Positions 9,012 to 18,476 of a DNA stretch of 64,000 nucleotides are shown here, piece after piece. The stretch lies in the NCBI RefSeq assembly GCF_042683045.1, contig NZ_JBHUIT010000031.1:372001-436000 (forward strand), given 5' to 3'. The notes below the pieces were generated by a model. It searched no databases. It saw only the letters and a program-made list of their open reading frames with translations, and was not told the DNA's origin. Position 1 is the first letter of the stretch. Every line of letters starts with the position of its first letter. A program made the position numbers and the translations under genes. Source of the stretch: Luteolibacter algae (GTDB lineage: Bacteria > Verrucomicrobiota > Verrucomicrobiia > Verrucomicrobiales > Akkermansiaceae).

Positions 9012-10268
9012 CTAGTTATCCTCGGCGGCTGGAGCTGGAGGTATTTCCACCGGATCCGAAGTAGCGGAAGTCCCTGGGGCGGGAGCTTTGTCACTTTCCC
9101 CGGGGCCGGGGCCTTTATCCATGAGGGCGGCCCGGTTTTTCAAGAGAGCATCCACAGTGAATTTGGAGACGAGGAATGTCCGTCCTTCGAGAGCCTTGGT
9201 TTTGGCGATCGACTCGCCGAGAGCCTCTTTCCGATCTGCAAACGCCTTGTCCGCGGCCTCCGCCTCCTCCTTTTTCTCGTTCTCCGCTTTTTTCCGTTCT
9301 TTCGGCAGCTCCGCGGTGACTGAAACCGTCATCAGGTAGTTCTCCGTGGTAGGTGTGGATTGTCCTGCGGCGGTTTTGTCGGGCTGAAGAGTAACCTCGT
9401 AAACGAGACCCTCGAAGGTGGTGATCGTCGCCTTTTGTAGTTTTTCGGGATTTGCTCGTTTCTCCAGATCCGCGTTGGAGATCACGTCCTCAAAACGGGC
9501 GAAAGAGAAGAGGGATTTGAGCGGAGCAGTTGCGGCGGTGTCGATTTTTACCCCGGGGAAGGCTTCGGTAAATTCGAAGTCCGCATTTTCATTGTCGCGG
9601 GTTAGCTTCCATTCGAGCTCGTCCGAGCCGGGCTGGGTAAGGGCAATGCTTTGAATCTTCTCAACCTTGATAAATTCTTCAGACAACCAGCTCTTGGGGT
9701 CTTCCGAGAGTGTGCCGAATACCTCGGATACGGCATAGAAACCGGACTCGTCGGCATAATTCCTGACATATCGACCGGTGGCCCCGCCTCCGAAGGCAGA
9801 GGCACTACTGCCTGCCGCATCGAGATTTTTTCCAAAGGCAGCCTTGGCCAGCTCTTTGCCGGCCGAGTCTTTGAAGCTGACTCGCAGACCATGCTCCGCC
9901 GGTTTGGAGGATTTTTCGTCCATGCCGAAACGTGGCGCGAAGGATGGCCCCGCTTCGATCCCCTGCGTGACCTTTAACTCGGATAGAGTTCGGAGCAGGT
10001 CATTGATCGCCCGGGTATCCGCAGGATAATCATCCCGCTCGGCGACGGTCCATTTGTCGTCCTTTTCCGTCAGCGTAGCGGTGTGTTCTGCTCCGGAGAT
10101 CTCGATGGTTGCTATCTTGTCCGCAGGGAAGTCCTCGAAAAGGGTTTGGCCTGGGGCACGCTTGGTGGCTGTATTGTTTTCGTCTCCTTGCGAATGTTTT
10201 AGCAAGAGCACGGAGACTCCGAGCAGTATGGCGATTAGCCAGAGAATAATGACTGTGCGGGATTTCAT
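9012..10268 (-). CDS. DUF4340 domain protein, last gene of GldAFG-like ABC operon
   Basis: A 418-residue membrane-anchored protein. It has one N-terminal hydrophobic segment (about 6-23) and a periplasmic DUF4340 region with the typical start FPADKIATIEISG. The C-terminal part has an Ala/Glu-rich predicted coiled coil (about 325-355) and a Pro/Ala-rich end. DUF4340 proteins commonly follow GldG-like ABC accessory genes; here it is 74 bases downstream of one. The role in the complex is unknown. Confidence 0.85.
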   Translation of the reverse strand: MKSRTVIILWLIAILLGVSVLLLKHSQGDENNTATKRAPGQTLFEDFPADKIATIEISGAEHTATLTEKDDKWTVAERDDYPADTRAINDLLRTLSELKVTQGIEAGPSFAPRFGMDEKSSKPAEHGLRVSFKDSAGKELAKAAFGKNLDAAGSSASAFGGGATGRYVRNYADESGFYAVSEVFGTLSEDPKSWLSEEFIKVEKIQSIALTQPGSDELEWKLTRDNENADFEFTEAFPGVKIDTAATAPLKSLFSFARFEDVISNADLEKRANPEKLQKATITTFEGLVYEVTLQPDKTAAGQSTPTTENYLMTVSVTAELPKERKKAENEKKEEAEAADKAFADRKEALGESIAKTKALEGRTFLVSKFTVDALLKNRAALMDKGPGPGESDKAPAPGTSATSDPVEIPPAPAAEDN

Positions 10269-10342
10269 GATGTTCTAAAATGATGAATAATGAGCTGTTT
10301 TATCAGTGCTAAAAGGAGTTCAGAATTAATCGATACCGGAAA

Positions 10343-12271
10343 TTATCTGGCACGTGTGGAGGAGCGACGCTTCAGGTAAAGCCCTAGTCCGAAGAGGACT
10401 ACGAGGGTCGGCATCGCCGCGACATTTAGCAGAGTGATATTGCCGGCAAGTTTGTCTTTTTGCCGGCGGAGATCCTTCTGCTGCTCCCGGATAAGGCGTG
10501 AGTATTCAACCTGTTGCTCGCGGAATTTTTTGATTTCCGCCTCTTGTTCCGGAGAAAGATAGAGCTCCGTGCCTTGGGCTTTCTGTGCCTGCAGCTCTTG
10601 GAGTTTTGCCTGGGCTTCATCCATTTTCACCTGGAACTCCTGGATCTTGCTGCCGACCTGTTTGTTGAATTCCGCTTCCATCTCCTGGACGACGGTAAAA
10701 GGGCGGCGTGTAGCAGCCCTAGACCGGGAACCGATAAGATACTTGGAACCGGTGGCTTGATCGAGAAGGTTGAGAAGAAGGGTGGCATTACCATTGGCGG
10801 GTGTTGCCATTTGAACTCCTCCGAAGTTCTGCACTGTGTAGGCAAAGCGATCGTAGAAAGCATCCACGTCAGCTACAAGAAAGACGTTGCCGTCTTTCAC
10901 TGCTTCTTTGAGCGAAGCGTCAGAGGTTTTTTTATCAGCGGACGTTTCTTTATCAGAGTCTTCGTTTCCGGCGGTTGTGGCTTCATCAGATGCTTCTGCT
11001 TCCTCCTTGGCGCGAGGGTCCCCTTCGGGGAATGCGGTTTTGAACTTACCGGAAAGATGGGTTAGCAAGTCGAAAGCTATTCCCTCGGGTCTGACGGAGG
11101 TATCGAGCGATGGGTCCAAACGTGAGGCCTTGAGTGAATCGACAAAGCCCGCACGGTTCGAGGAGCGCATCAAGGTATTGATCGAGACGCCTGGATTGCC
11201 TTCCTTCTTGAATGCGCCGGGAAGATAAAGTGTTACCGAGCCAAGAGCATTGGTGATGATGTTATCTTTCTGGGGCATATCCCGTTGAGGAATGCTCAGC
11301 ACGGCTATTCCGTTGCGGTTGCCACCGAGCATCGTCGCATTGACCGGATCCGCGAGAACTTCGTTGGACTCGAATTTCATGCCCCAGGCTTGAAGAAGGG
11401 TGGGGAGAGTGGAGGTGGCCGGGGCACCTTGCTGCCCGGTCATCGGGTTGCCGCCTCCGACCATCTGCGCTGCCACAGAGTAAGCATCCAGACAGGCGAC
11501 GACGGTTCCACCATTCAGTAGATATTGATCCACCAGGTATTCGGTTTCCTTGCTGATACCCGCAGGGTGGAATAGCAAAAGAACCTTGATTTCGTCCGGA
11601 TCGATTTTTTCAGGCGTCATACCTAGATCTTTGAGATCAAAGGATTGCTGCAGTTGCTGGTAAATCACCCAGGACTGCTGGGGTGGCTGTCCGGGCATCA
11701 TGGCCGGAGACCCTGCGAGATCCAGTGCGGACATGACTCCGATGACAGGTTTCACAGGGGTTGTGACCTCGGCAATAGCTTTGGAAATCTGGTATTCGAG
11801 CATCGTTTCCTCATTTGGATCCAGAAATGGGAGGACCACCTTTTTATCCAATGCGGAGACAGCCAACCCGAGAAAAAGATTGTCACCATTGATTTGCTGT
11901 CCGGAGATGCCATCCAGATTCGCGGAGTCTTCGGCATCGGTATCAGGCTCGGGATCGAGGTTCTCGATACGTAGTTTTCCGTTGGAAAGGTTGGAATACT
12001 CCTTGAGCAAGTCATCGACACGGCGGATGTGAAGCGTTACCTGCTCCGGCATATAATCGCTATTACGGCTGGCGTAGTAACGAATAACCACGGGAGTATC
12101 CAGCTCACCGAGAATCGATTTGGTGCCATCGGAAAGTGTATGGATTTTGTTTTCCGTGAAGTCAGCACCGCGGTTCCCCAAAGGAGTGAGCGAGATCAAC
12201 CAGTTGGCGAGGATCGCGATTGCGACGAGGGCGGCAATTCCTAGTGCGGCACGTGATATGGGAGATTTCAT
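10343..12271 (-). CDS. GldG-like ABC transporter auxiliary protein
   Basis: A 642-residue protein with one N-terminal transmembrane helix (about 7-27) and one near the C-terminus (about 617-635), and a large extracytoplasmic part in between. The region starting HTLSDGTKSILGELDTPVVIRYY matches the GldG/IntG family of uncharacterised ABC-2 auxiliary components. A Glu/Asp/Lys-rich low-complexity stretch (about 430-470) and a Gln/Glu-rich predicted coiled coil (about 545-615) precede the last helix. The frame is open to 12382, but the ATG at 12271 gives the natural membrane start and avoids overlap with the permease gene. Confidence 0.88.
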   Translation of the reverse strand: MKSPISRAALGIAALVAIAILANWLISLTPLGNRGADFTENKIHTLSDGTKSILGELDTPVVIRYYASRNSDYMPEQVTLHIRRVDDLLKEYSNLSNGKLRIENLDPEPDTDAEDSANLDGISGQQINGDNLFLGLAVSALDKKVVLPFLDPNEETMLEYQISKAIAEVTTPVKPVIGVMSALDLAGSPAMMPGQPPQQSWVIYQQLQQSFDLKDLGMTPEKIDPDEIKVLLLFHPAGISKETEYLVDQYLLNGGTVVACLDAYSVAAQMVGGGNPMTGQQGAPATSTLPTLLQAWGMKFESNEVLADPVNATMLGGNRNGIAVLSIPQRDMPQKDNIITNALGSVTLYLPGAFKKEGNPGVSINTLMRSSNRAGFVDSLKASRLDPSLDTSVRPEGIAFDLLTHLSGKFKTAFPEGDPRAKEEAEASDEATTAGNEDSDKETSADKKTSDASLKEAVKDGNVFLVADVDAFYDRFAYTVQNFGGVQMATPANGNATLLLNLLDQATGSKYLIGSRSRAATRRPFTVVQEMEAEFNKQVGSKIQEFQVKMDEAQAKLQELQAQKAQGTELYLSPEQEAEIKKFREQQVEYSRLIREQQKDLRRQKDKLAGNITLLNVAAMPTLVVLFGLGLYLKRRSSTRAR

Positions 12272-12312
12272 AAGGGTAAGTTTTGAAATGACGGTAATGG
12301 AATGATGGAAGG

Positions 12313-13044
12313 TTATGCGCGTTTTGCGCCGAGAATCGTGGAAGTGCCAAGTAGGCAGAGACCGATGAAGCTGGCGAACCACACAAAATCCTGGAGCCGG
12401 AAAAGTCCGCGGTTAAGCGAGGAAAAATGATCCCAAACCCCGAAGGTAACGATGGCCTCGACGGTGGACGATGAAGTCGCTTTTGCCATCTCCCGTGTGA
12501 AATCATCGTATCCGCAGAGCACCATCAAAGTGCAAATGGTGACAGATACGATCAGGCAGACGACTTGATCCCGGGTGCATGCGGAGACCAGCATGGTGAT
12601 GGCCAGGAACGTGCACGAGACCAGAAATGACCCGATATAGCCGGAGAAAATGGCCCCGTTGTCCGGACTTCCAAGATAGTTTACAGTTAGGACGATCGGG
12701 AATGTCAGCGCCAAGGCCACAAGACTGACGGTGGCCGCGGCAAAGAATTTCCCGGTGATCGCTGACCAGAGCGAGACCGGAAAGGTCCCGAGGAGCTCGA
12801 TGGTCCCGTTGCGTTGCTCATCCGCCCAGAGCTTCATGCCTACAGCAGGCGCGATCAACATGTAGAGCCACGGATGCCAGAAGAAGAAGGAGTATTCCAG
12901 CGAGGCATCACCCACCCGCATGAAGTTGCCGAAGGTGAAGGTGAGGCCTAGTGAAAGGATGAGGAAGATGACAATGATCGCGTAGGCCGTGGGCTGTGCG
13001 AAGTAGGATTTTAGTTCACGTTTGAAAATTGTCAGAGAGGACAT
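12313..13044 (-). CDS. ABC-2 type transporter permease, GldF-like
   Basis: A 243-residue integral membrane protein with about six hydrophobic segments and the ABC-2 features PTAYAIIVIFLILS near the N-terminus and MKLWADEQRNGTIELLGTFP at about 75-95. It sits between the ATPase and the GldG-like gene, the order seen for GldA-GldF-GldG. In Bacteroidetes these proteins are linked to gliding motility; in other phyla the same set is widespread and the substrate is not known. Confidence 0.9.
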   Translation of the reverse strand: MSSLTIFKRELKSYFAQPTAYAIIVIFLILSLGLTFTFGNFMRVGDASLEYSFFFWHPWLYMLIAPAVGMKLWADEQRNGTIELLGTFPVSLWSAITGKFFAAATVSLVALALTFPIVLTVNYLGSPDNGAIFSGYIGSFLVSCTFLAITMLVSACTRDQVVCLIVSVTICTLMVLCGYDDFTREMAKATSSSTVEAIVTFGVWDHFSSLNRGLFRLQDFVWFASFIGLCLLGTSTILGAKRA

Positions 13045-13124
13045 AAATGGAAAAAGGGTAAAAGTGATCAGTAGGTGAGTGCTTCCATCGGAATCATGGA
13101 ATTCACCATGTTCTTGGAGAATTC

Positions 13125-13850
13125 TTATGCTGCCGTATCAGTGGTGGTGACTTTTCTGAACAGATCTGTCAGTGATCCGCTTCCAGATTGAGCGATGAGC
13201 TCCGATGGCGTTCCATCTGCCACGATCCTGCCACGATCCACGATGACCGCCCGCGTGCAGGCAGCTTCCACTTCTTCGAGGATATGTGTGGAAAACAGGA
13301 TCGCTTTCTCTTCGCCGAGACGCTTGATCAGCTGCCGGACCTCGTATTTCTGGTTCGGGTCGAGACCATCGGTTGGTTCGTCAAGGATCAGAACCTCCGG
13401 ATCGTGGAGAAGTGTCTGGGCGAGGCAGGTCCGGTGGCGATAACCTTTGGAAAGGGTATCGATGGACTGGTGGGCGACACCTGTCAGAAAGCATGTTTCG
13501 ATCGCTTTTTCCACCGCGTCATTTTTTGCGCTGCCCTTGAGTTTACGGACTTCAGCGCAAAATTTCAAGAAGCCGATGACAGTCATGTCATTGTATAGGG
13601 GAGCGGACTCCGGCAGATAGCCAATTTTGGTTTTAGCCTCTGCGGGATTTTCGACCATGGAAATACCGCAGATTTTGGCATCTCCGGCGGATGGTGGGAT
13701 GAATCCTGTCACCATACGCATGGTTGTCGATTTTCCGGCACCATTGGGTCCCAGGAAACCGAGGACTTCGCCCTTCTCCACAGTGAATGAGAGGTTATCG
13801 ACGGCGAGCTTGCTACCGAAGTGTTTGCTAAGTTTTGCTACTTCAATCAT
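13125..13850 (-). CDS. ABC transporter ATP-binding protein, GldA-like
   Basis: A 241-residue ATPase. The Walker A motif GPNGAGKST is at about residues 34-42, the signature is LSKGYRHR (about 135; a variant of LSGGQ usual in the GldA/CcmA-like group), and Walker B/D-loop is LILDEPTDGLDP (about 155-166), with a switch His in FSTHILEE. It is the first gene of the four-gene minus-strand operon with permease, GldG-like and DUF4340 genes. Confidence 0.93.
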   Translation of the reverse strand: MIEVAKLSKHFGSKLAVDNLSFTVEKGEVLGFLGPNGAGKSTTMRMVTGFIPPSAGDAKICGISMVENPAEAKTKIGYLPESAPLYNDMTVIGFLKFCAEVRKLKGSAKNDAVEKAIETCFLTGVAHQSIDTLSKGYRHRTCLAQTLLHDPEVLILDEPTDGLDPNQKYEVRQLIKRLGEEKAILFSTHILEEVEAACTRAVIVDRGRIVADGTPSELIAQSGSGSLTDLFRKVTTTDTAA

Positions 13851-13979
13851 GGGTGTGTCTCGTAGTTGGGGAAATGGAAAGTGGTTTTATCCAACCCTGT
13901 AAATTTTGCGACACCGGAGTAGGTTTTTGTTTAGGAAAAATCCGGAAAAAACGGAAAAATCACGCGTCTCCGGAAAAGC

Positions 13980-14006
13980 AAAAAGCGGACGAATCAATCG
14001 TCCGCT
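13980..14006 (-). terminator. Intrinsic terminator after clpX
   Basis: AGCGGACGA and TCGTCCGCT (13984-13992 and 13998-14006) form a perfect 9-pair stem with a 5-base loop. On the minus strand it is followed by five T residues, so it ends the tig-clpP-clpX transcript. Confidence 0.85.
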
Positions 14007-14053
14007 AAAAAGACCAAGCCCTGACGGCTAGAAAAGGAAGGTGCTGATTATTC

Positions 14054-15355
14054 CTATGCCGCATCTTCGTTGGCGTCGGATTTCCGACGGCGCATGGATG
14101 GCGGTTTGGTGCCTTCTATGACATGGCGGTTGATAGATACCGCCTCGATATCGCCACGCGATGGGACGTCGAACATGATGTCGAGCATTAGCGCTTCGAA
14201 GATCGAGCGCAGGGCGCGTGCGCCTGTTCCGCGTTCAACCGCCTGTTTTGCAATGGCACGCAGCGCATCACGGGTGATCCGGAGCTTGACGTTGTTGAGT
14301 GCGAGTTGCTTGGAGTATTGTTTGACCAAAGCATTCTTCGGCTCTGTAAGGATTTTTACCAACTCATCCTCGGTGAGCTTCCGCAATGAGGTAATGACGG
14401 GGAGACGGCCGATGAACTCCGGAATCAACCCGAAGTGGAGCAAGTCTTCCGGCAGGACTTTCTCAAGAATTTTCGAGTTTGTCGCATCGAGGGAATCATT
14501 TTTGGTGTCGCTGTGGAAACCGAGTGTCTTACTGCCCAAGCGACGGCGCACGATATCTTCCAGCCCGACAAAAGCTCCACCGCAGACGAAAAGAATCTTC
14601 TCCGTGTTGATCTGGATGTATTCCTGTTGGGGGTGCTTGCGTCCTCCCTGAGGGGGAACGTTGCAGGTGGTGCCTTCGAGAATCTTCAAAAGCGCCTGTT
14701 GGACACCTTCTCCGGAAACATCGCGGGTGATTGATACGTTTTCGGTCTTGCGGCCGATTTTATCGATTTCATCGACGTAGATGATGCCACGCTCCGCACG
14801 CTCCACATCGAAGTCTGCCGCTTGGAGAAGGCGGAGAATAATATTTTCCACATCTTCCCCGACATAGCCTGCCTCGGTAAGTGTGGTGGCATCCACAATA
14901 CAGAAAGGAACATCGAGAACCCGGGCCAAGGTGCGTGCGAGCAAAGTTTTCCCGGAGCCGGTGGAGCCCAACAATAGAACATTGGACTTTTCGATCTCAA
15001 CATCCTTGAACTCCGCGGATATTGAGAAGTTGTTCTGATTGAGACGGAGGTAGTGGTTATAAACAGCCACGGAGAGCACGCGTTTTGCGGTCTCCTGGCC
15101 GATCACATAGTTGTCCAGCTCAGTGAGTAGCTGGGCGGGAGTGGGAATATCTTCCTTTTCGTGTGAAATTTTTCCCTTTCCCTTCTTCGAGCCTCCGGTG
15201 CTCTCAGGTGGATTCAGTTCCTTTGCAAGGATGTTTCCGCAAACATCCACGCATTCGTTGCAAATGTAGACGCCCGGGCCTGCGATGAGTTTTTTTACCT
15301 CTGAGTGGCTCTTTCCGCAGAAGGAGCACATGGTAAGATTGGAAGCACGGGCCAT
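14054..15355 (-). CDS. clpX: ATP-dependent Clp protease ATP-binding subunit ClpX
   Basis: AAA+ unfoldase that recognises substrates and feeds them to ClpP. 433 residues. The N-terminal zinc-binding domain has CSFCGKS (about 11-17) and CNECVDVC (about 33-40). Then come Walker A GSTGSGKT (about 130-137), Walker B IIYVDEID, and ClpX-specific segments such as GVQQALLKILEGT and FIGRLPV. It is 51 bases downstream of clpP in the order tig-clpP-clpX, with its own terminator. Confidence 0.97.
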   Translation of the reverse strand: MARASNLTMCSFCGKSHSEVKKLIAGPGVYICNECVDVCGNILAKELNPPESTGGSKKGKGKISHEKEDIPTPAQLLTELDNYVIGQETAKRVLSVAVYNHYLRLNQNNFSISAEFKDVEIEKSNVLLLGSTGSGKTLLARTLARVLDVPFCIVDATTLTEAGYVGEDVENIILRLLQAADFDVERAERGIIYVDEIDKIGRKTENVSITRDVSGEGVQQALLKILEGTTCNVPPQGGRKHPQQEYIQINTEKILFVCGGAFVGLEDIVRRRLGSKTLGFHSDTKNDSLDATNSKILEKVLPEDLLHFGLIPEFIGRLPVITSLRKLTEDELVKILTEPKNALVKQYSKQLALNNVKLRITRDALRAIAKQAVERGTGARALRSIFEALMLDIMFDVPSRGDIEAVSINRHVIEGTKPPSMRRRKSDANEDAA

Positions 15356-15406
15356 TTGTTATATTAAAACTAAAATTCTGAGAACTGGAAGACTGAAGTG
15401 TAAGGC

Positions 15407-16081
15407 TTACTCGGCGAGTTTCTCCTGAACGCTGTCAGGAAGCTGCTTGCGGGACTCGAGGACTTTATCGACGAGACCGTAGGCGACGGATTCTTCCGCT
15501 GTCATGTAGTTGTCCCGGTCGGAATCATGCTCGATTTCCTCGACGGTTTTGCCGGTGTGATGGGCAAGGATTCCGTTGAGGCGCTTCTTGAGATTGAACA
15601 TGAAGCCGATGGTGCGCTCCACATCGGATGCCGTGCCTTGGGCGCCGCCGGAAACCTGATGGATCATGACGTGGGAGTTAGGCAGACAGTAGCGTTTGCC
15701 CTTGGTCCCCGCGGTGAGGAGGACTGAGCCCATTGATGCGGCGATGCCGATACAATAGGTGTTCACGTCACAGGTCAGGAACTGCATGGTATCATACATC
15801 GCGAGGCCTGCGGTCACGGAACCGCCGGGACTGTTGATGTAGATGTGGATGTCCTTTTTCGGGTCCTGCATTTGCAGGAAGAGGAGCTGGGCGATCACGG
15901 AGTTCGCCAGACCATCGTCGACGGCTGTGCCGATAAAAATAATACGGTCCTTGAGCAAGCGTGAGTAGATATCAAACGCGCGCTCACTGCGGCCATCGGA
16001 CTCGATGACCGTAGGGATGTAATAACTGTTCTGCGGGGCGCCGTGGGAGCCCGAATGATTGGATGGTGGGAATAGATTCAT
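15407..16081 (-). CDS. clpP: ATP-dependent Clp protease proteolytic subunit ClpP
   Basis: Serine protease chamber of the ClpXP complex. 224 residues. The catalytic Ser lies in GIAASMGSVLL (about 113-123), the catalytic His in HVMIHQ (about 138-143), and the Asp in the DRDNYMTAEE segment (about 188-197), so the triad looks intact. The N-terminal extension of about 20 residues before SYYIPTVIE may be a processed propeptide. The gene is 3 bases after tig. Confidence 0.97.
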   Translation of the reverse strand: MNLFPPSNHSGSHGAPQNSYYIPTVIESDGRSERAFDIYSRLLKDRIIFIGTAVDDGLANSVIAQLLFLQMQDPKKDIHIYINSPGGSVTAGLAMYDTMQFLTCDVNTYCIGIAASMGSVLLTAGTKGKRYCLPNSHVMIHQVSGGAQGTASDVERTIGFMFNLKKRLNGILAHHTGKTVEEIEHDSDRDNYMTAEESVAYGLVDKVLESRKQLPDSVQEKLAE

Positions 16082-16084
16082 TTT

Positions 16085-17425
16085 TTACTCGGCAGGTGTT
16101 GCTTCGAATTCCTCTTGGGAAACTTCAGTCACCTTCGCCTGTTCCAAAAGGAAGTCAATGGTCTGGCCAATAAGCATCGAGTTGCGGATGGACTGGATCT
16201 GATTGTTCTTCTGGAGATCCTTGATGACCTTTTTGATCGGCTGTTTGCGGGACTCCGCGATTTTTGAGATGTGACCCAAAAGGTCTGTATCGGAAACGCT
16301 GATTTTCTCGGTGTTGGCGATTTCCTGGAGGAGGAAGTTCGTGCGAAGATTTGTAAGTGCCCGCTCGGTGGCGACATTGAAGATTTCTTCCTGGTTGCCG
16401 GCCATTTCCTCATTGGAGGCACCGGCTTTTGTGCCCTCGCGGACGAGCGCGTTTGCCTGGTTCTGGGTCTCGCGCTGGACGATTTCCTCGGGAAGCTCGA
16501 AAGTTACCACCTTGTTGAGGTGTTCGACGATTTGGTTGACCTTCAATTCGTTGATTTGCTTGGTCTTTTCCTGGGACATGTTGTCGCGGATCATGTCCTT
16601 GATGTCCTCAAGCGTTTTGCCAGGCACGAGTTTTTCGGCAAACGCGTCGTCGAGTTCCGGAAGTTTTGCGGTTTTGATACCTTCCACAGAAGTGTGGAGA
16701 ACGATTTCCTTGCCGCGGAGGTCTTCGAAAGGGAACTCGTCGTCCAGAGTGATGGCAACGTCCTTTTTATCTCCTTCTTTGAGGCCTACGAGTTGCTCGG
16801 CATAGCCGGGGAGGAAGGAACCCTCTTTGATAGGGAGCCAGTGGTTCTCGCGTTTTGCGAGATATTTTCCTTTTTCGCCGATTGCCTCATCGAGTGGTGT
16901 GCCATCAAGAGTGGTGGTAAAATCGACAACCGCGATGTCGTCGTTCTGGAGTGGGCGGTCCGCCACATCTTCAAACTCCGCAAGGCGCTCGCGAAGATTT
17001 TCAAGTTGTTCGCCCAGTTCCTCGTCGGTGATATCTGTGGAAGGAGCCTTTACCTCGATACCTTTGTATTCCGGGAGTTCGAACTCCGGAGCGAGGATGA
17101 GTTTGGTTTCGAAGGCGATTGAGCCGTCTTCGCGCTCGTCGAGCTTGTCCGGGAAGCCGAAGTCGAGAACCTTGAGTTTCTCTTGCTCAAGGGCTTGATC
17201 ACAAGCTTCACCGAAGAGAGCGTCTCTGAGCTCTTCTGAAATTTGTTTGCCGAAACGTTTTTGAATCACGTTTTTGGGAGCTTTTCCCGGGCGAAATCCT
17301 GAGATTTTTGCTTGGGAAGCATAGGACGAGGTGATGGCCTCACGTTTGGCTGCAACATCGGCGGATGGAACTTCCACGTTGAGGGTTGCGATGCATTTTG
17401 GCTGTTTGTCGACGACGATGTTCAT
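16085..17425 (-). CDS. tig: Trigger factor
   Basis: Ribosome-associated chaperone and peptidyl-prolyl isomerase. 446 residues. The ribosome-binding signature GFRPGKAPKNVIQKRFG is at about residues 42-58. The PPIase domain (about 150-245) holds VVDFTTTLDGTPL and the GFLPGYAEQLVGLKEGDKK-like segment (here SFLPGYAEQL). The helical C-terminal chaperone domain ends in a Glu-rich tail. First gene of the tig-clpP-clpX operon. Confidence 0.96.
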   Translation of the reverse strand: MNIVVDKQPKCIATLNVEVPSADVAAKREAITSSYASQAKISGFRPGKAPKNVIQKRFGKQISEELRDALFGEACDQALEQEKLKVLDFGFPDKLDEREDGSIAFETKLILAPEFELPEYKGIEVKAPSTDITDEELGEQLENLRERLAEFEDVADRPLQNDDIAVVDFTTTLDGTPLDEAIGEKGKYLAKRENHWLPIKEGSFLPGYAEQLVGLKEGDKKDVAITLDDEFPFEDLRGKEIVLHTSVEGIKTAKLPELDDAFAEKLVPGKTLEDIKDMIRDNMSQEKTKQINELKVNQIVEHLNKVVTFELPEEIVQRETQNQANALVREGTKAGASNEEMAGNQEEIFNVATERALTNLRTNFLLQEIANTEKISVSDTDLLGHISKIAESRKQPIKKVIKDLQKNNQIQSIRNSMLIGQTIDFLLEQAKVTEVSQEEFEATPAE

Positions 17426-17557
17426 AAAGGTTCTGCGTTGGGGCGGGGAAACTAGAGCCAGTGGGGAGGGCTTGGCAACTGGATTTGTTCGCAGTTGGCC
17501 CGCGTGTTTGGCTCCGATCTGCTGATCAGTGGGTTTGGTTGGGGAAAACCGGTGGGT

Positions 17558-18415
17558 TTAGTCAGGAAAAACAATCGCGCGGTGCCCGTCGATAATAGTG
17601 CGATCGTGAACGTGATAGCGGATACCTTTTGCAAGCGCGATGCGTTCACAATGACGGCCGAGGCGGGAAAGATCCGAGGGGCTGTGGAAATGGGAGACTC
17701 TGTCCACCTCCTGTTCTATAATGGGGCCGGCATCAAGGTCAGCCGTTACATAGTGGCACGTGGCACCGATGAGTTTCACTCCACGGACGTGAGCCTGCTT
17801 GTAGGGATTCGCCCCGATGAAGGCAGGCAGGAAGGAGTGGTGGATGTTGATAATACGGCCGGAGAACTCCTGGCAAAATGCGTCGGGGAGGATCTGCATG
17901 AAGCGGGCGAGAACGATTAATTCCACGTTTTGTTTCACGAGAAGGCTGCGGATTTGCTGGAAGCCAGCTTCCCGCTTGTCCCCGTCCATATCAATTTCAT
18001 GGAAAGGCAGGCCTGCTTGTTCCGCGATTTGGCGGCAATTGCCACGGTTCCCGATTATCGAGGTGATTTCAATTGGGAGCTCGTTGAGGCCGGTGCGCCA
18101 GAGAATTTCGTTGAGGCAGTGGTCGGTCTTTGTCACCAGCACGGCCGTCTTCATTTTATAGGGAAGCACGCGAAAGTGCCACGTCGCTTGAAGTGACCGG
18201 CCGAGCGTGCCGAAGCCGCTTTTGAAGTCCTCGATATCGACATTAAGGTTCGAAGTATCGATCTCAAGACGGGCGAAGAACTTTTTTTGCAGCTGGTCGG
18301 AAAATTGACTGAACTCAATCAGATTCCCGCTGTGTGATGCTACGTATGAAGCAATTTTCGCGACAATCCCGGGGTGGTCGGGAGAAGAGAGCTTGAGAAT
18401 AAGGCCGGGGCGCAT
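17558..18415 (-). CDS. purU: Formyltetrahydrofolate deformylase PurU
   Basis: Hydrolyses 10-formyltetrahydrofolate to formate and tetrahydrofolate, supplying formate and balancing one-carbon pools. 285 residues. An N-terminal ACT domain (LKLSSPDHPGIVAKIASYV, about 6-24) is followed by the formyltransferase-like domain with NIHHSFLPAF (about 205-214) and the catalytic-Asp region GATCHYVTADLDAGPIIEQ. The frame is open upstream to 18589, but the ATG at 18415 starts exactly at the ACT domain. It ends 132 bases before the trigger factor start and is probably a separate unit. Confidence 0.94.
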   Translation of the reverse strand: MRPGLILKLSSPDHPGIVAKIASYVASHSGNLIEFSQFSDQLQKKFFARLEIDTSNLNVDIEDFKSGFGTLGRSLQATWHFRVLPYKMKTAVLVTKTDHCLNEILWRTGLNELPIEITSIIGNRGNCRQIAEQAGLPFHEIDMDGDKREAGFQQIRSLLVKQNVELIVLARFMQILPDAFCQEFSGRIINIHHSFLPAFIGANPYKQAHVRGVKLIGATCHYVTADLDAGPIIEQEVDRVSHFHSPSDLSRLGRHCERIALAKGIRYHVHDRTIIDGHRAIVFPD

Positions 18416-18476
18416 GATAGGGGGTCGATTTTTTCGGGAAATTGTTTGGCAAGCGTGAGGTAGGCAGGCGAATGGA

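Noticed and set aside
16271..17122. 283-codon open frame opposite trigger factor
   Set aside because: Nested in tig on the other strand; composition typical of a codon-bias shadow, no start signal.
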